DNA from: Ctena decussata
Lineage: Eukaryota > Mollusca > Bivalvia > Lucinida > Lucinidae
Length of the DNA: 64,000 nucleotides
Assembly: GCA_963989385.1 (NCBI GenBank)
Contig: OZ022498.1
Location: 4,409,501-4,473,500 of the forward strand
Reading direction: 5' to 3'
Position numbers and translations under genes: made by a program. The notes under the pieces are model-generated. The model was not told the origin of the DNA and searched no databases. It was given only the letters and a program-made list of their open reading frames with translations. This document shows, in pieces, positions 1 through 10,637 of this stretch (its first letter is position 1; each line of letters begins with the position of its first letter).

Positions 1-1194
1 TCTAAAAGTCCAGTAGTTAAACACAGTCCATTTGTAAAGGGTGTTTCAAGAAAGACATTAAAAACACCAGAAAAGATACTTTCTGATGATGCCACCATCA
101 TACCTAATTTAACCAGATTAGCGAAGAAAACACCGACTACTAAGCTTAAATCTTCACAATCAGTACTGTCAGCAAAGAAATCTCCAAAATCTGTCAAGAA
201 AACACAAATATCAGATGTTAGCTCACCCATGTTGCTGAAGAAAACTCCTGCTGGTAAACTGAATTCTCCAAAAGTCACTACATCAGCAAAAAAGTTACCA
301 AAAGCTGTCCCACTGAATTCTCCACTTCTTGAAGTTAAGGTGCCAACACCACTAAGGAAAACTCCTGCTAGTAAGCTCAAATCACCTAAAGTGACTAGAT
401 CAGCAAGAAAATCACCAAAATCTGTGAAGAAAGCACTTCCGAAGTCTCCAGCAGCACAAGAATCAGTGGAAAAACTAACAGTGTCTCTGAAGAAATTTCA
501 GACTACATCAACACCATCAAAAACTGTTGAACAAATCACAAACAAGTCATTTTATGGCACACCACAAGAATCACCTCTCAGAAGTGATGACGTAATAGTG
601 TTTTCAGCCAAATCAGCATCTACAGCTAATCAAAGACAAAAGAAAACTACACTGACCACTCCCAAGGTGACATCAGTAAAGAAAACTAAGTCAACCCCAA
701 AGAGGATGCCAGCAAGAAAAACACCTGCTGTTAAACGGCAGTTTGTTGAGTCTGATGATGATTCAACACCAGTAGAAGCTAAATCAAGGAAAATTGAAAA
801 GGAGGTGCAAAGTTCAATTAAAAAGGCAGTTAGAAAGAGCCAGAAAACTGACATTGAGGCTGAAAAAGAGACACAACCAATTAAACTAAAGCTAAGTCCA
901 GTTGAAATGTCATCTGTGCTGAGGTCTGTGCACCAACAAGAAAGGCAGGAGAAAAGGAAAGCCTCAGAATCGCCTTCTCCAAGACCATCCAAGCTGGCGC
1001 GGCTGGGGTCAGATAGCCTGGCAACCACACCAAGAGTGATGAAAACATTGAAGAGAACATCACCGAAGAAGCTTGCAAAAATACACGAGCTGAAACAGGC
1101 ATACACAGAGGAGTGGTTTTCAGAAGGGGACTCCAGTATGCTCAATGAAACAGTCAACACAGACAGTAGAAGTAGTAAATGTATTATATTGTAA
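1..1194 (+). CDS. 3' end of a gene for a basic KTP/SPK-repeat nuclear-type protein (partial)
   Basis: Frame 1 is open from the first base to a TAA at 1192-1194, giving 397 residues; the start lies outside the window, so the internal ATG at 229 need not be the real start. The protein is very rich in Lys, Ser, Thr and Pro. Three related units of 38-39 residues begin near residues 42, 80 and 119, each with a KKTPxxKLxSPKVTxSAKKSPK-like pattern. Further SPK, TPK and RKTP motifs follow, with an acidic SDDD patch near residue 247. Such S/T-P-K/R motifs are typical of DNA- or chromosome-binding proteins and of CDK substrates. The last residues are SSKCIIL, whose CIIL fits a CaaX box. I do not recognise the family; Ki-67-like or NuSAP-like chromosome proteins are possible by composition only. 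No intron boundary is needed within this stretch. Confidence 0.72.
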   Translation, partial: SKSPVVKHSPFVKGVSRKTLKTPEKILSDDATIIPNLTRLAKKTPTTKLKSSQSVLSAKKSPKSVKKTQISDVSSPMLLKKTPAGKLNSPKVTTSAKKLPKAVPLNSPLLEVKVPTPLRKTPASKLKSPKVTRSARKSPKSVKKALPKSPAAQESVEKLTVSLKKFQTTSTPSKTVEQITNKSFYGTPQESPLRSDDVIVFSAKSASTANQRQKKTTLTTPKVTSVKKTKSTPKRMPARKTPAVKRQFVESDDDSTPVEAKSRKIEKEVQSSIKKAVRKSQKTDIEAEKETQPIKLKLSPVEMSSVLRSVHQQERQEKRKASESPSPRPSKLARLGSDSLATTPRVMKTLKRTSPKKLAKIHELKQAYTEEWFSEGDSSMLNETVNTDSRSSKCIIL

Positions 1195-1328
1195 ACATTT
1201 TTAGATCTCATTATGCAACAGAATGAGGTCTTCACCCAAAAGTACATATATGTGAAACTGACTCTTTTGTGTAGGAACTTTAAAACTCCAGTTACGTTTA
1301 GAAAACGGGTATGTGACTAGAAACCAGG

Positions 1329-1550
1329 GGCCATATTCATAAAACGACTTAAGTGGTTGCTATGCTGTTGCTAAGGCTAAATTTCTTTGAAGGATATTCC
1401 CTACAACTATGAAATTTGGTCTGGAGGAACAGTCTTTGTAAGACTGTTCCTCCAGACCAAATTTCATAGTTGGAGGGAAGCTCCTCTATTGATATTTAGC
1501 CTCAGCAACCGCATAGCAACGACTTAAGTGGCTTTATGAATACGGCTCCA
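1329..1550. mobile_element. Foldback MITE, about 220 bp
   Basis: The left arm (from CCATATTCATAAA at 1331) and the right arm (ending TTTATGAATACGG near 1545) are reverse complements over about 100 bp each, meeting near 1438-1442 inside GGAACAGTC/GACTGTTCC. It lies about 135 bp after the stop codon of the upstream gene, so it probably sits in the 3' UTR or just past it. A clear target duplication was not found. Confidence 0.7.
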
Positions 1551-1601
1551 GAAAAGGAACAGCAAATAGTGCAGATCAAGACTAGACAGTCATAAGATGA
1601 A

Positions 1602-1848
1602 TGCATACACTTTCAGGGGAAGCAGATTTTCATTTTTACCTCCCTTCTACATGTAAATGGGGAGTCAACCATTGAAGGAAAGAATTTGCTCTTAAAGGGG
1701 AAAGAATTTGCTTCTTTAAGAGTAAATTTGTTTCCTTCAAAAGAAGTCCCTTTTGTCAAGAGAAGCAAACAGGAAGGAATTCACCAGAGTTGTGTCCCAT
1801 TGTAAAGATGGCAGACAAATGAAATGGAACTGTACCCATGCATTTTAA
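1602..1848. mobile_element. Foldback MITE of the GAATTTGCTC family, copy 1
   Basis: Two partly palindromic arms contain GAAAGAATTTGCTC and its complement, with outer motifs TTTCAGGGGAAGC and ACTGTACCC. The same arms recur at 8191, 21620, 29632, 35986, 38652, 39448 and 39852. Ends are approximate because this copy is degenerate. Confidence 0.5.
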
Positions 1849-2400
1849 TTTTGGCTGTCAGTTTTAAAGTTAAAAGAAAATGTACTGCAGAATAGACTGT
1901 GTTAGTCTGAACCCTAGGAAAGCCAGCCTGTGCGGTTGAGAACTCCACAGTTTGGCACATAAGGAGGCTACAGTCTAGTATCACACACACCTAAGCTGTT
2001 GAAAAAGCATAAAGGCACCAAGCAGACAGTGGGCCAACAAATGCTTTTGCTGTCATGGGCATTAGAAATCTAGACATAGTGTTAGTACTACAGCAAATCA
2101 CTTCATGACACTGCTGCTTGGTGCAAATCGGTTAAGTGGTACATAAATTTCTCTTTCAATTGAAAACACAGTGCTCCATAGTCCATACCAGATCAGTTTT
2201 GTATGTGCATAATCCATTTTCAAATGGATTGTGCACATAAAAAAATGACCTTGAGCCGTGGGGGCCATTGTTGTTATGTGTTGTATATAATACCTCAAAG
2301 AATTTCAAGTGAACATACAGTCAAAGACCTGAATAATGGTGTGTATGTTCATTACCATTTTCAACAAAATACTCACAGTAAAGAGTGTTTACAAACTCAT

Positions 2401-2640
2401 ATGAGCCGCGACGCGAGAAAACCAACAATGTGGTTGTGCGCCCAGGGTAGACTCAGATCAGCCTGGGCATCTGCCCAGTTTGATCAGACCCTTCGTTAAA
2501 GTCTCAAAGGGTAGCTAAAGATCTAAGCTACCTCCATGGGGACAGCGAAGACTCTGATCAGACTGGGCGGATGCCCAGGCTGATCTAAGTCTGCGCTGGG
2601 CGCACAACCACATTGTTGGTTTTCTCTTGTCGCGGCTCAT
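2401..2640. mobile_element. 240-bp foldback MITE (ATGAGCCGCG family), copy 1
   Basis: The element starts ATGAGCCGCGACGCGAGAAA and ends with the complement CGCGGCTCAT. The arms pair almost throughout: the outer arm carries AAACCAACAATGTGGTTG and the inner arm CAGCCTGGGCATC. Other copies are at 7186, 11581, 20023, 30064, 38404 and 41977, and the best ones are also 240 bp. No transposase is encoded. A strand hairpin of this size would be strong. Confidence 0.88.
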
Positions 2641-3239
2641 ATAACAACTCCTATAAAATTAATATGTTAGTTGCTATCTTTTTCTTGTCTTTCTTTCCAC
2701 TCTTTCATGTTTTAAATATTGTAATGTTGTAATATAGATAGATATATATTTTTTTCTGTAAAACACTCAATATCTGCAATATCGATTTTTTTTTTAATGA
2801 GAACGGCATATTGTTGCAGTTTAGTTTTGGCACTTGGCATACTAGGTTTGTGAATGTATCAGTATTGAAAACTGAATATTTGTGAACTTGTTATGCACGC
2901 AGACAGGCCTTGTTATAAAATTTGCTCCAAAAAGTTTGTTACTGAAGACCTTTTAAATAGCGTACATTTTATAAGTCTTTCCCTTTAAGATATTACAAAA
3001 TAAAAGTGTTCTACAGTAATTCATTTTTACAATGCTCAGCTGTGTCTTGTTTACTCTAATTCGCTTAAATATTGGGACACCTAAAGACTTTAATTTTTCA
3101 TTTGGGACAAATGGAAAATTAATGATTTTAGGTGTCCCAATACACAAGCACATTAGGGTATTTTAAACAAGCCTAAATTTGAGGTTGAAAATTTTAACAT
3201 TTTTCATTTCTTACACAAAAAAAAACGTCATGCTTCTCA
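2641..3239. other. AT-rich spacer, no gene seen
   Basis: AT-rich DNA with short T runs. A small inverted repeat lies at about 3070-3140 (GGGACACCTAAA and TTTAGGTGTCCC); the same short palindrome recurs at about 31033-31100. I see no coding signal. Confidence 0.5.
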
Positions 3240-4395
3240 TTATACCCCCGGCATACGAAGTATGTCGAGGGGTATATAGCTTTTGTCTTTCTGTCCGTCT
3301 TTCCGTCTGTCCGTTCGTCCGTCTGTACGTAAGTTAACATTTGCGTTAAAGTTTTGCGTTAAGTTTTTTTTTTCTGTTTCTGTTAACAAGAACTTGTTCA
3401 TAGATGTTTATTATTTTATTAGAGGATGGATACTGATTAGATGCTGCTACTGCTGTCCTAAGGTCAAGGTCACGGACTTAGAAATTTGTACAATAGCTGC
3501 GTTAAAGTTTTGTGTTAAGTTTTTTTGGTATGCTTCTTTTATCATGACCTTGTTCAATGATGCTTAATGTTTTAGCTGAGGATGGATACTAATTAGTTTG
3601 CATCATCTACATGCTGCTGCTGTCCTAAGGTCAAGGTCACAGACTTTGAAGTTAGCACAATAGCATTAACATCTGCGTTAAAGTTTTGTGTTAAGTTTTT
3701 TTCATTTCCTTCAATTCTCCAGACCTTGTTCAATGGCGCTTAGTATTTTACCTGAGGATGGATACTAATTAGTTTGCATCATCTACATGCTGCTACTGCT
3801 GTCCTAAGGTCAAGGTCACAGACATTGAAATTTGTACAATAGCTGCGTTAAAGTTTTGCGTTAAGTTTCTGTTTTTGCTCTGTCTTTCTGAAAGCCTTTA
3901 CTGGAACTTGTTCTTATGTGCTTAATGTTACTACAGGAGAGATACATATTAGTTTGCATCATCTGGATACTGCTGCTGACCTAAGGTCAAGGTCAGATAC
4001 ATAGGAATTTGTGTACCATTGTGGTTGTACTTTTTGCATACCGTATATTTCAGTATACTTGATTGGAACTTTTTGCTTTGTTAGTACATGTAGGTTTACT
4101 GCTAGGTGGAAACTGATCAGTTCAAATCATTTGGATGCTGCTGCTGACTTTAGGTCAAGGTCACAGACATTAAAGTTTTATGTAAATTTGTGTTTAAATT
4201 TTATGTTAAATTTGTATATTCTTTTTTTTTTGTTGCAAATTTTTAATGGAACCCTTTGGTATTTGTCTATAGTCCTTTCACTGGGTATGTTATAGATCGT
4301 CCATGTGTCTGTCTGTCTGTTTGGTAACGTATGCTTTAATATTAGGCGGTGGCACTGGCCGGGGGTATACGTGAGCCCCTGCTCACTTGCTCTAG
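3240..4395 (+). mobile_element. Helitron/Helentron-like non-autonomous element, TATACCCCCGG family, copy 1
   Basis: The 5' end has a palindrome around ATACGAAGTATGTCG inside TATACCCCC...GGGGTATAT, then a run of GTCY repeats (3290-3325). Degenerate tandem units of roughly 170-190 bp follow, each with CCTAAGGTCAAGGTCA and GCGTTAAAGTTTTG. The 3' end has the hairpin GTGAGCCCCTGCTCAC, then TTGCTCTAG followed by T. A terminal hairpin before CTAG with no terminal target duplication is the Helitron hallmark. No Rep/helicase gene is present, so it would need help in trans. The copy at 14329-17701 shares both ends. Confidence 0.68.
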
Positions 4396-4504
4396 TTTGA
4401 ATCCCTTTGATGTAAATGAGATTTGTCATGATGTCTTGAAGTCAGGGAGGAAGATCATGTGTTTTCTTATGAGGAAATCCCAATATAATCTATGAATTTT
4501 TCCA

Positions 4505-4680
4505 GTGCTCCAGATAAGAGGGGTAACAGGGATAATTTTCTGTATTTCTCCATAAAAACATATTTTGTGACCCCTCACTGAGACGGTTCTAATGAGGGGT
4601 CACAATACTTGTATATGTTTTCAATAAGAAATAAGAAAAGTTATCCCAGAATTATCCCTCTTGCCTTATCTGGAACTCTG
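4505..4680. mobile_element. Foldback MITE of the GGTCACAA family, copy 1
   Basis: Outer arms are GTGCTCCAGATAAG and CTTATCTGGAACTCTG; the centre is GACCCCTCACTGAGACGGTT with its complement ATGAGGGGTCACAA. Other copies are at 5463, 8035, 28091, 35662, 37706, 43053, 60198 and 63590. Confidence 0.75.
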
Positions 4681-5033
4681 TTTTACTTAATAATTGTGTT
4701 TCCGCATCCTTGCAAAATGGGGAACACAAAGCCGATCATTTTGCTGGGATTTTTTGTGTGACATGAAAAACAAAACAGCATACATCATACATTTCAGAAG
4801 TGCAACTGAGGAAAATAAAAATTTTCAAGTTTCAGTATTTTGGTCTGTTAAATTCACAGCTCTCTTTATTAACCCATTCAAATGTAGATACCCTAAAAGG
4901 GACATTTTCAAACGGCATACAACCATATTAGATGCCAAAAATGTGGCATCTGATCTGGTTGTAGAATGTTTGCCTTAGATATTGGATTCTTTGTTAAAAT
5001 AAATCATTATAACTTAAATACTCCTGATGCCCC

Positions 5034-5263
5034 TTAACCCTTTTTTGACCAGTGGACTTGTCCATTCTTATCATTCAGATAATCCCATTTCTAGTTTTAG
5101 GGGTTTCTGGTGAATATTTCCACTTTTATTGTACTTTGCACAGAAATTCCTGTAAGCAAACAATGTAGACCCTGATCAGACTCCGCGTTTTGCGGCGTCT
5201 TAACTGGGTCTGCACTGTTAGCATAATGTCCCCAAAACGGGTATCCGGTCTAAAAAGGGTTAA
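5034..5263. mobile_element. piggyBac-like MITE with TTAA ends, about 230 bp
   Basis: The element is bounded by TTAACCCTTTTTTGACC on the left and AAAAAGGGTTAA on the right. The inner part has CAGACTCCGCG/GCGGCGTCTTAACTG. A reverse-oriented relative lies at 9850-10078, also ending in TTAA. TTAA duplication with CCC-starting inverted ends fits piggyBac-type mobilisation; that assignment is inference. Confidence 0.6.
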
Positions 5264-5462
5264 ATTACAAATGAACCTGTCAAAAGACTAATGGCTGTAC
5301 TTCTGTGTTAAAAGCAATTACTAGATAGTCTATGCCTATGGTCGTAGACAATAATCTAAGCCAGCCATTCTTGTTAATTTTTCATTCACTTTTGTGTCAG
5401 GCAATAGTTTTAGTGATTTCTTTTTCCCAGACACTTTTGTCCAAATGTTTATGGTAAATTTA

Positions 5463-5671
5463 GGGCTCCAGATAAGAAGGAGTAACTGGGATAATTTTCA
5501 ATTTTTTTCCACAAAAACGTACTTTGTGATATGTTGTGACCTCCAATTAGAGCTGTCTCACTGAGACAGTTCTAATGAGGGGTTTACAAATTATCAACAG
5601 ACATTTTCGTGGAGAAATAAGAAAAACTATCTTGGAATTATCCTCAAAAAACCCTCATATCTAGAGCTCTG
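5463..5671. mobile_element. Foldback MITE of the GGTCACAA family, copy 2
   Basis: Begins GGCTCCAGATAAGAAGG, has a central GCTGTCTCACTGAGACAGTT palindrome, and ends CTCATATCTAGAGCTCT. It is about 800 bp from copy 1. Confidence 0.7.
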
Positions 5672-6380
5672 TAGATTTTGTACATACATGTAATTGTTTT
5701 CTTAGAAGACTACTTTAAATGGCATTTATGATAATTAAGAGTCTCAGAGCCAAATGAAATATGCATGGTTGATTATATGATATAATTCAGGTTGAATTTA
5801 TTTCATGATACTTTTCTTAAATCATAGCACAAACTGAACTTTAGTTCATGGCTACTCCTATATGGTTTAATCACCATTTATACAGGGGAGACTACTAGGC
5901 AGAACAGCATTTGTTTCTTTGGTAAGTGAATTCTCTTAAAGGAAATAATTTGCTATTTCATTTAAGGAAAAAAAACTTTAAGGAAGGCAAATTATATGTT
6001 ATACACTATATTTATTCAGTTATATGATGGGATTTTTACCATTCCAAAAAAAATCCCAAAAATTTTGATCCATCTTACAAGATGGATCTAGATTTTTAGG
6101 ATTGTTTGGAGGAGAAAAATCTTGCATTTAGCTTAATTACACAAGACTGATTTACATATTTGGGGTAATTTTGGAATTACTAAAATATTATTAGAGGTAT
6201 TCACCATCTTATTACCAAATGAATACCGTACCTTATTATGGCAAGATAGTCGTTTATAGATTGAACCAGTTTTGGAAATAAGTTTTATAGCCATCAGGAC
6301 CCAGTTGATCAGAGCATGCTTAGCCTAACAAAGTCATTAGAAATTTGTAAAGTCTTCTCGCATTTTTATTTTATGGTGAA
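5672..6380. other. AT-rich spacer with a small foldback, no gene seen
   Basis: A short palindrome at about 6045-6105 (ATTTTGATCCATCTTACAAG with its complement) resembles one at 38200-38260 (GATCTGTCTTGCAAGACAG). No coding signal. Confidence 0.45.
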
Positions 6381-6592
6381 AGGATGGATGGATGGATGAT
6401 TTGGGATTTTACGTCCTTTTTAACAGATTTCATTTTTTCAATGATAACAGGATGATAGGTGGGTGATAGTGAAAGGTTGTGTGCAATGGAACCCTGTTTA
6501 CAATTGAAAGGATTCCCACCTCCAGCAGGTTTCGAACCCAGGACTGCTAGATCAAAGGCCAGCGCTTAACCTACTGAGCTACCAGGGCTCCT
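6381..6592 (-). mobile_element. tRNA-derived SINE, family 2 (ATCC tail), minus strand
   Basis: On the minus strand the head reads GAGCCCTGGTAGCTCAGTAG and continues with a B-box like GGTTCGAAAC; the element ends in ATCCATCCATCCATCC. Relatives at 12206 and 40486 share the head and the tail. The pseudo-tRNA is not a functional tRNA gene because it continues directly into a body and a tail. Confidence 0.75.
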
Positions 6593-7185
6593 TTTTTTTG
6601 CTGAAAAAATGTGAGGAGCTTTAACAGTGAAAAAAACTTCTCAGATTTTTTTTGTAAGAAAGTGCAGTGTGTTTGCATATAATGCATTTGAAAAATGTAA
6701 CGGTTTGTTAACTAACAACTTGGTTAGGTTTGAACAATCTGGCCCAGAGCTCTAGATCAGTCAAAGTTTTGGGGCTGAAAACTTGTTTTGTGAAGAAATG
6801 TTTTGAAAATAATTTTTCTTCTCCTGATTTATTTTACTTTATATCGAGAGCTACGATGGTGTTTTCATGTTTATAATGCACAAAACTGGGAAAGAGCCCT
6901 TATTCCCTTAAGAACGATTAAGTTTGCTTAGTAACTACATGTGTGTATGAATTAAGGAAAAGATGCAAGGTTGATGCTACTATTCTTGTATTCTTAACAA
7001 AAGGTACTGGATTAAGTGAATGAACAAAATAATAAGCTCAGCAGTTTACATTAAACTGCAAGCATGAATATTTGAAATATTTTGATACCATTTAGATTTG
7101 TACACATTAAAAGCTGAAAAGGCTTACACAAGATGGATCTTAATTTTAGGAGATTATTTTCAATGAGAAAAAACTGATTTACATT
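6593..7185. other. Spacer, no gene seen
   Basis: AT-rich unique sequence with no open frame of coding character and no repeat that I could match elsewhere in the window. Confidence 0.4.
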
Positions 7186-7425
7186 ATGAGCCACAACATG
7201 AGAAAACCAACAAAGTGGTTGTGCGCACAGCTCAGACTCAGATCAGCCTGGGCATCCGCCCAGTCTGATCAGAGTCTTCGCTGTCCGCATGGAGGTAGCT
7301 TAGACTCTAAGCTACCCTTTAAGCGCAAAGCGGAGACACTGATCAGACTGAGCGGATGCCTAGGCTGATCTGAGTATGTGCTGGGCGCACAACCACATTG
7401 TTGGTTTTCTCGTGTCGTGGCTCAT
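7186..7425. mobile_element. 240-bp foldback MITE (ATGAGCC family), copy 2
   Basis: Starts ATGAGCCACAACATGAGAAA and ends GTCGTGGCTCAT; 240 bp, the same length as copy 1, with central GTAGCTTAGACTCTAAGCTAC. Confidence 0.87.
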
Positions 7426-7683
7426 ATTTGTAATCATTTTGAAAAGGGAACTCTTAGACATTTAGCCAAATAAATATTCAAACGTATGTGCACTTAGTTC
7501 TGGCTAACTGCTAAGGAGGTCTAAGCCTGTCCAAGAATAGTGTGGCTAGGTTAACTGACCGTCCGGACATGACCATAGCTGTTTAACGTGGTGCTAAAGC
7601 AATAACACAACACAGCAATATTCAAAAACTATCTCTGGTTCTGATGGTAATCAAATTCTAATGTCACTAAGGAAGTGACAACT

Positions 7684-7719
<36 letters not shown>

Positions 7720-8034
7720 CTTAAAGCATGTTTAACATTATTTCAATACATGATATACATTATTGATCTTAACAGGAAATCTAGGGTAATATTTTAAACA
7801 CATCAATCATATGATTGTTCATTTTTTATTGCTGTCACTGATAGTTATCTCAAGATTCTGTCACATATCAATATCCATATCAAATGCAGAAGTATGGTAT
7901 CTGATCAATGACAGAAGATATTTTATATTTATTTATAGATAAATGTTTTGATTTTAATTTGATTGTTGTTTTTAGGCTTTTGATCATTCACATTTTATGC
8001 TGATCCATGTCATAATTGCATTTATAGAGGTCCC
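7426..8034. other. Spacer with a SINE body fragment and a long T run
   Basis: 7490-7600 matches the body of SINE family 1 (GTGCACTTAG, GCTAAGGAGGTCTAAGCCTG, GACCATAGCTGTTTA) without its head. A run of about 30 T lies at 7686-7717. No gene seen. Confidence 0.55.
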
Positions 8035-8188
8035 TGTACAGATGACTTTTTGGGATAATTAATATGAACCTTATTAGAACAGACTCCATGAGGAATCTCT
8101 TATGAGGGGTCACAATATATGTTTTGAAGGAGAAACAAGAAAAAATATTCACAGATTATCCCCAAAATGCACTCTTTTCTGGGCCTCC
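8035..8188. mobile_element. Foldback MITE of the GGTCACAA family, degenerate copy 3
   Basis: ATGAGGGGTCACAATATATG followed by GATTATCCCCAAAA marks the right half; the left half is decayed. A further relic of the central palindrome is at about 8474-8570 (GTGGCCCCTCATT ... AGAGGGGCCACAAC). Confidence 0.5.
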
Positions 8189-8190
8189 AT

Positions 8191-8422
8191 AAGGTGAAAG
8201 GGTACACTCTATGGGAAGCAACTGTGTCATTTTAATTTTTGCCTTTCTTTAAAACGGGAGTCAACTCTGAAAAGAAAGAATTTGCTCAGGAGCAAATTCT
8301 TTCCTTTAAGAGTAGATCCCATTTTCAAAGGGCACTATCATTCAGGCAAACAACAGGAAGTCGCTCAAGTTGTTCCCCTTTACAAAATTGGAAGAAAACA
8401 TGGAGATGTAACCATCCACCTT
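8191..8422. mobile_element. Foldback MITE of the GAATTTGCTC family, copy 2
   Basis: Begins AAGGTGAAAGGGTACAC and ends GTAACCATCCACCTT, approximate complements. The centre is GAAAGAATTTGCTC/GAGCAAATTCTTTC. This copy best shows the family ends. Confidence 0.68.
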
Positions 8423-8946
8423 AAAAACTATGTAGCTGATGATAATTCTATTTCACTATAATAACATGATTTATGTTTGTGGCCCCTCATTAAACCAGCT
8501 TTGAGAAGCAGTTCTAAAGAGGGGCCACAACATGTTTTTATGGAGAAATAAGAAAAAAATGTTTGGAAGTTGTTAGTCTTCACACACACACGCACATCCT
8601 CATAGTCATAGTGGACCCTCTTTACAACGACAGCGTTTGTTCCCTAACATTTTGATGTTAATCTGAATGAGCTGTAATTTTTAAAGGGTTGTAATAAAAG
8701 CTATTGTAAAGAGGGTTAAGTACTGTATAACAAAACATGGACCTAAATGATTTGAGAATAATTATTTGTTCGAGAAAATCTGAAGTTTTAGTTGAAAGGA
8801 TTTCAGTTTGTATGTCATTGAAAAATTAACTAAATGTGGCAAACAACGTATGCCCTTGCAGACGTGGATGATGTTAAGGCTTCTTACCATAGCAACTAGG
8901 AAATTAGTAAATGGGATGCGATCTGAAAGTCATACAATGGATAGTC

Positions 8947-9216
8947 GGGCCGCGTAGTGCAATCGGTAGGGCATCTGACTCATAAGTCAGAGGTCCTGGG
9001 TTCGATACCTGGTCTGGCCACATACTTTGTTTCTCCTTCTGCTGATTCAAGAAGGGCAGTTGTCAGTTACTGGTGAAAGTATGTGCACTTAGTACTGGTT
9101 AACCGCTTAGGAGGTCTAAGCCTGGCCAGGAATAGTGTGGTTAGGTTAATTGACTGTCCCAACATGACCATAGCTGTTTACCGTGGACGTTAAGCAACAA
9201 ATCAATCAATCAATCA
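8947..9216 (+). mobile_element. tRNA-derived SINE, family 1 (ATCA tail), full-length copy
   Basis: A 74-nt head (8947-9020) folds like a tRNA with anticodon loop CTCATAA (anticodon CAT), a T arm with GGTTCGATACC and a closing GGCCA. A body follows with CTGATTCAAGAAGGGCAG and GGAGGTCTAAGCCTG, and a 3' (ATCA)n tail. Flanks share CATACAAT...GGATA on both sides, an imperfect target duplication. Other copies: 13832, 31124, 43643 (minus), 50714 (head missing), 60518, and 62797 (split). Confidence 0.85.
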
Positions 9217-9572
9217 TACAATTTGGATAAGTGATTTTCTCAAACCTATATTTCATTCCCAAATAATTGAATTCTGTGTTATAAATAGTTTTAATGCTCA
9301 TCTGACTGAATTTGTTATAATGAATTACCACAAATGTGTTCATCATACTTTTTAAAGTATAGAATGTTTAAAATGAGGCACTCTTTTCTTCTTTATTTTA
9401 TTTTCATTTTTTTATTATATTTATTTATTCTTATTTTTTTGAAACTATACAGTAACCAAGATGTAAAGAATAATCTTTAGTCGTAGTTAAGAAAATTAGT
9501 TTTGTTGTATATGTACCTAGTATGTATTTGGAGCATTCTGCATTTGCTTTTTTGTTTGGCTGCATACTATAT
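9217..9572. other. AT-rich spacer, no gene seen
   Basis: T-rich low-complexity sequence around 9385-9440; no coding signal and no repeat matched elsewhere. Confidence 0.4.
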
Positions 9573-9772
9573 TTAGCCCTTATAGCGCCAAAAATGAAAC
9601 AGTTGAACTGCAAACAGTGCCTCATTTGCCAGAATTTGCTACCCCTTCATCTAAATCTACGATATTTGCCCTCTAGTCTTTGAATTCTTACTATGATAGC
9701 TTTGACAAAACATCTTTTGAAATTCTGCAGACGTAAATTTAGTCATCTGCTTTTTGGTGCTTTAAGGGTTAA
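9573..9772. mobile_element. piggyBac-like MITE, GTGCCAAAAATG family, copy 1
   Basis: Left end TTAGCCCTTATAGCGCCAAA and right end TTTTTGGTGCTTTAAGGGTTAA are inverted repeats; the right end keeps TTAA. The better preserved relative is at 36822-37018. Confidence 0.6.
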
Positions 9773-9849
9773 GGCATACTATGAACTAAATGTGGGCAGC
9801 CCTTCGCACATTCCCAGTCTGCCATTTTCAAAATTTGTTGTCAGGTTTA

Positions 9850-10078
9850 TTAAACCTTTTCAGACTGTAAAACCCATTTGGCGATGTATGCAAACAGTGC
9901 AGACCCAGTTCAGACGCCGCAGAACGCGGCATCTGAACTGGGTCTACACAGTTTGCTTACAGGAATTTCTACGCAAAATAAAATGCAACTGAAAACATCC
10001 ACCAAAAACCCCTAAAACTAGAAATGGACTCATCCAGATGATGAGGATGGACAAGTCCACTTGTCAAAAAAGAGTTAA
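9850..10078. mobile_element. piggyBac-like MITE with TTAA ends (relative of 5034)
   Basis: Bounded by TTAAACCTTTTCAGAC and GTCAAAAAAGAGTTAA, reverse orientation relative to 5034-5263. Inner palindrome GTTCAGACGCCGCAGAACGC/GCGGCATCTGAAC. Confidence 0.6.
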
Positions 10079-10555
10079 TTGGATAACTGCATGCCGTACC
10101 TGACCAGCCTTAAGCGGGTTGTACATGCCTTCTATAATAAACACAGGATTTTTATAAATATGGAATTTACTGTTAAATATGGAATATAGGAATAACTAAG
10201 ACATGTAAATTCCTGAAACCAAGGGTCTGACTGCCAGATTGACTGAAAACACCTGTATGTTAAATGAAAATTGTTGTATCAATGTCTTGTTCTGGAATTC
10301 TGGTTTTTTTTTAGGTGTAAATTTCCATTAAACTTGTGCCACACACCAGAAATCCCCAGAAATTCTGAAATAATTCATTGATACTGGTACATAAGTAAAG
10401 AATGTCTTTTCACTAAACATGCAGGTGTTTGCGATAAAAAATTTAGGTATTTTCTGTCAGTATTGCAACCAGAATATGGGTTGCAGAAATTTACTAATGT
10501 CTTAGTAATTCCCATATTTAGGAAATCCTCTGTTCAAACTACAACCAACTGGGTG

Positions 10556-10625
10556 TTAACCCATTTGCACTCAGAACGGCCAAAACTCTATGGAGTTTTG
10601 GCCGTTCTAAGTGCAATAGGGTTAA
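10556..10625. mobile_element. 70-bp palindromic MITE flanked by TTAA
   Basis: TTAACCCATTTGCACTCAGA and its complement frame a perfect centre AACTCTATGGAGTT. A related copy at 35895-35989 also begins and ends with TTAA. The whole insert is little more than two inverted ends. Confidence 0.65.
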
Positions 10626-10637
10626 AATATAGCTTTT

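Noticed and set aside
630..1247. Minus-strand open frame of 205 codons
   Set aside because: It is the antisense shadow of the Lys/Ser-rich coding exon on plus; low-complexity coding sequence keeps the opposite frame open.
4520..4545. GGTAACAGGGATAAT resembles the I-SceI homing-endonuclease site
   Set aside because: The order of bases differs from the I-SceI site, and the motif is simply part of the left arm of a MITE family present about ten times.
8947..9020. tRNA gene with anticodon CAT
   Set aside because: The cloverleaf continues into a SINE body with an ATCA tail and target duplication; the same head occurs several times with drifting anticodons.
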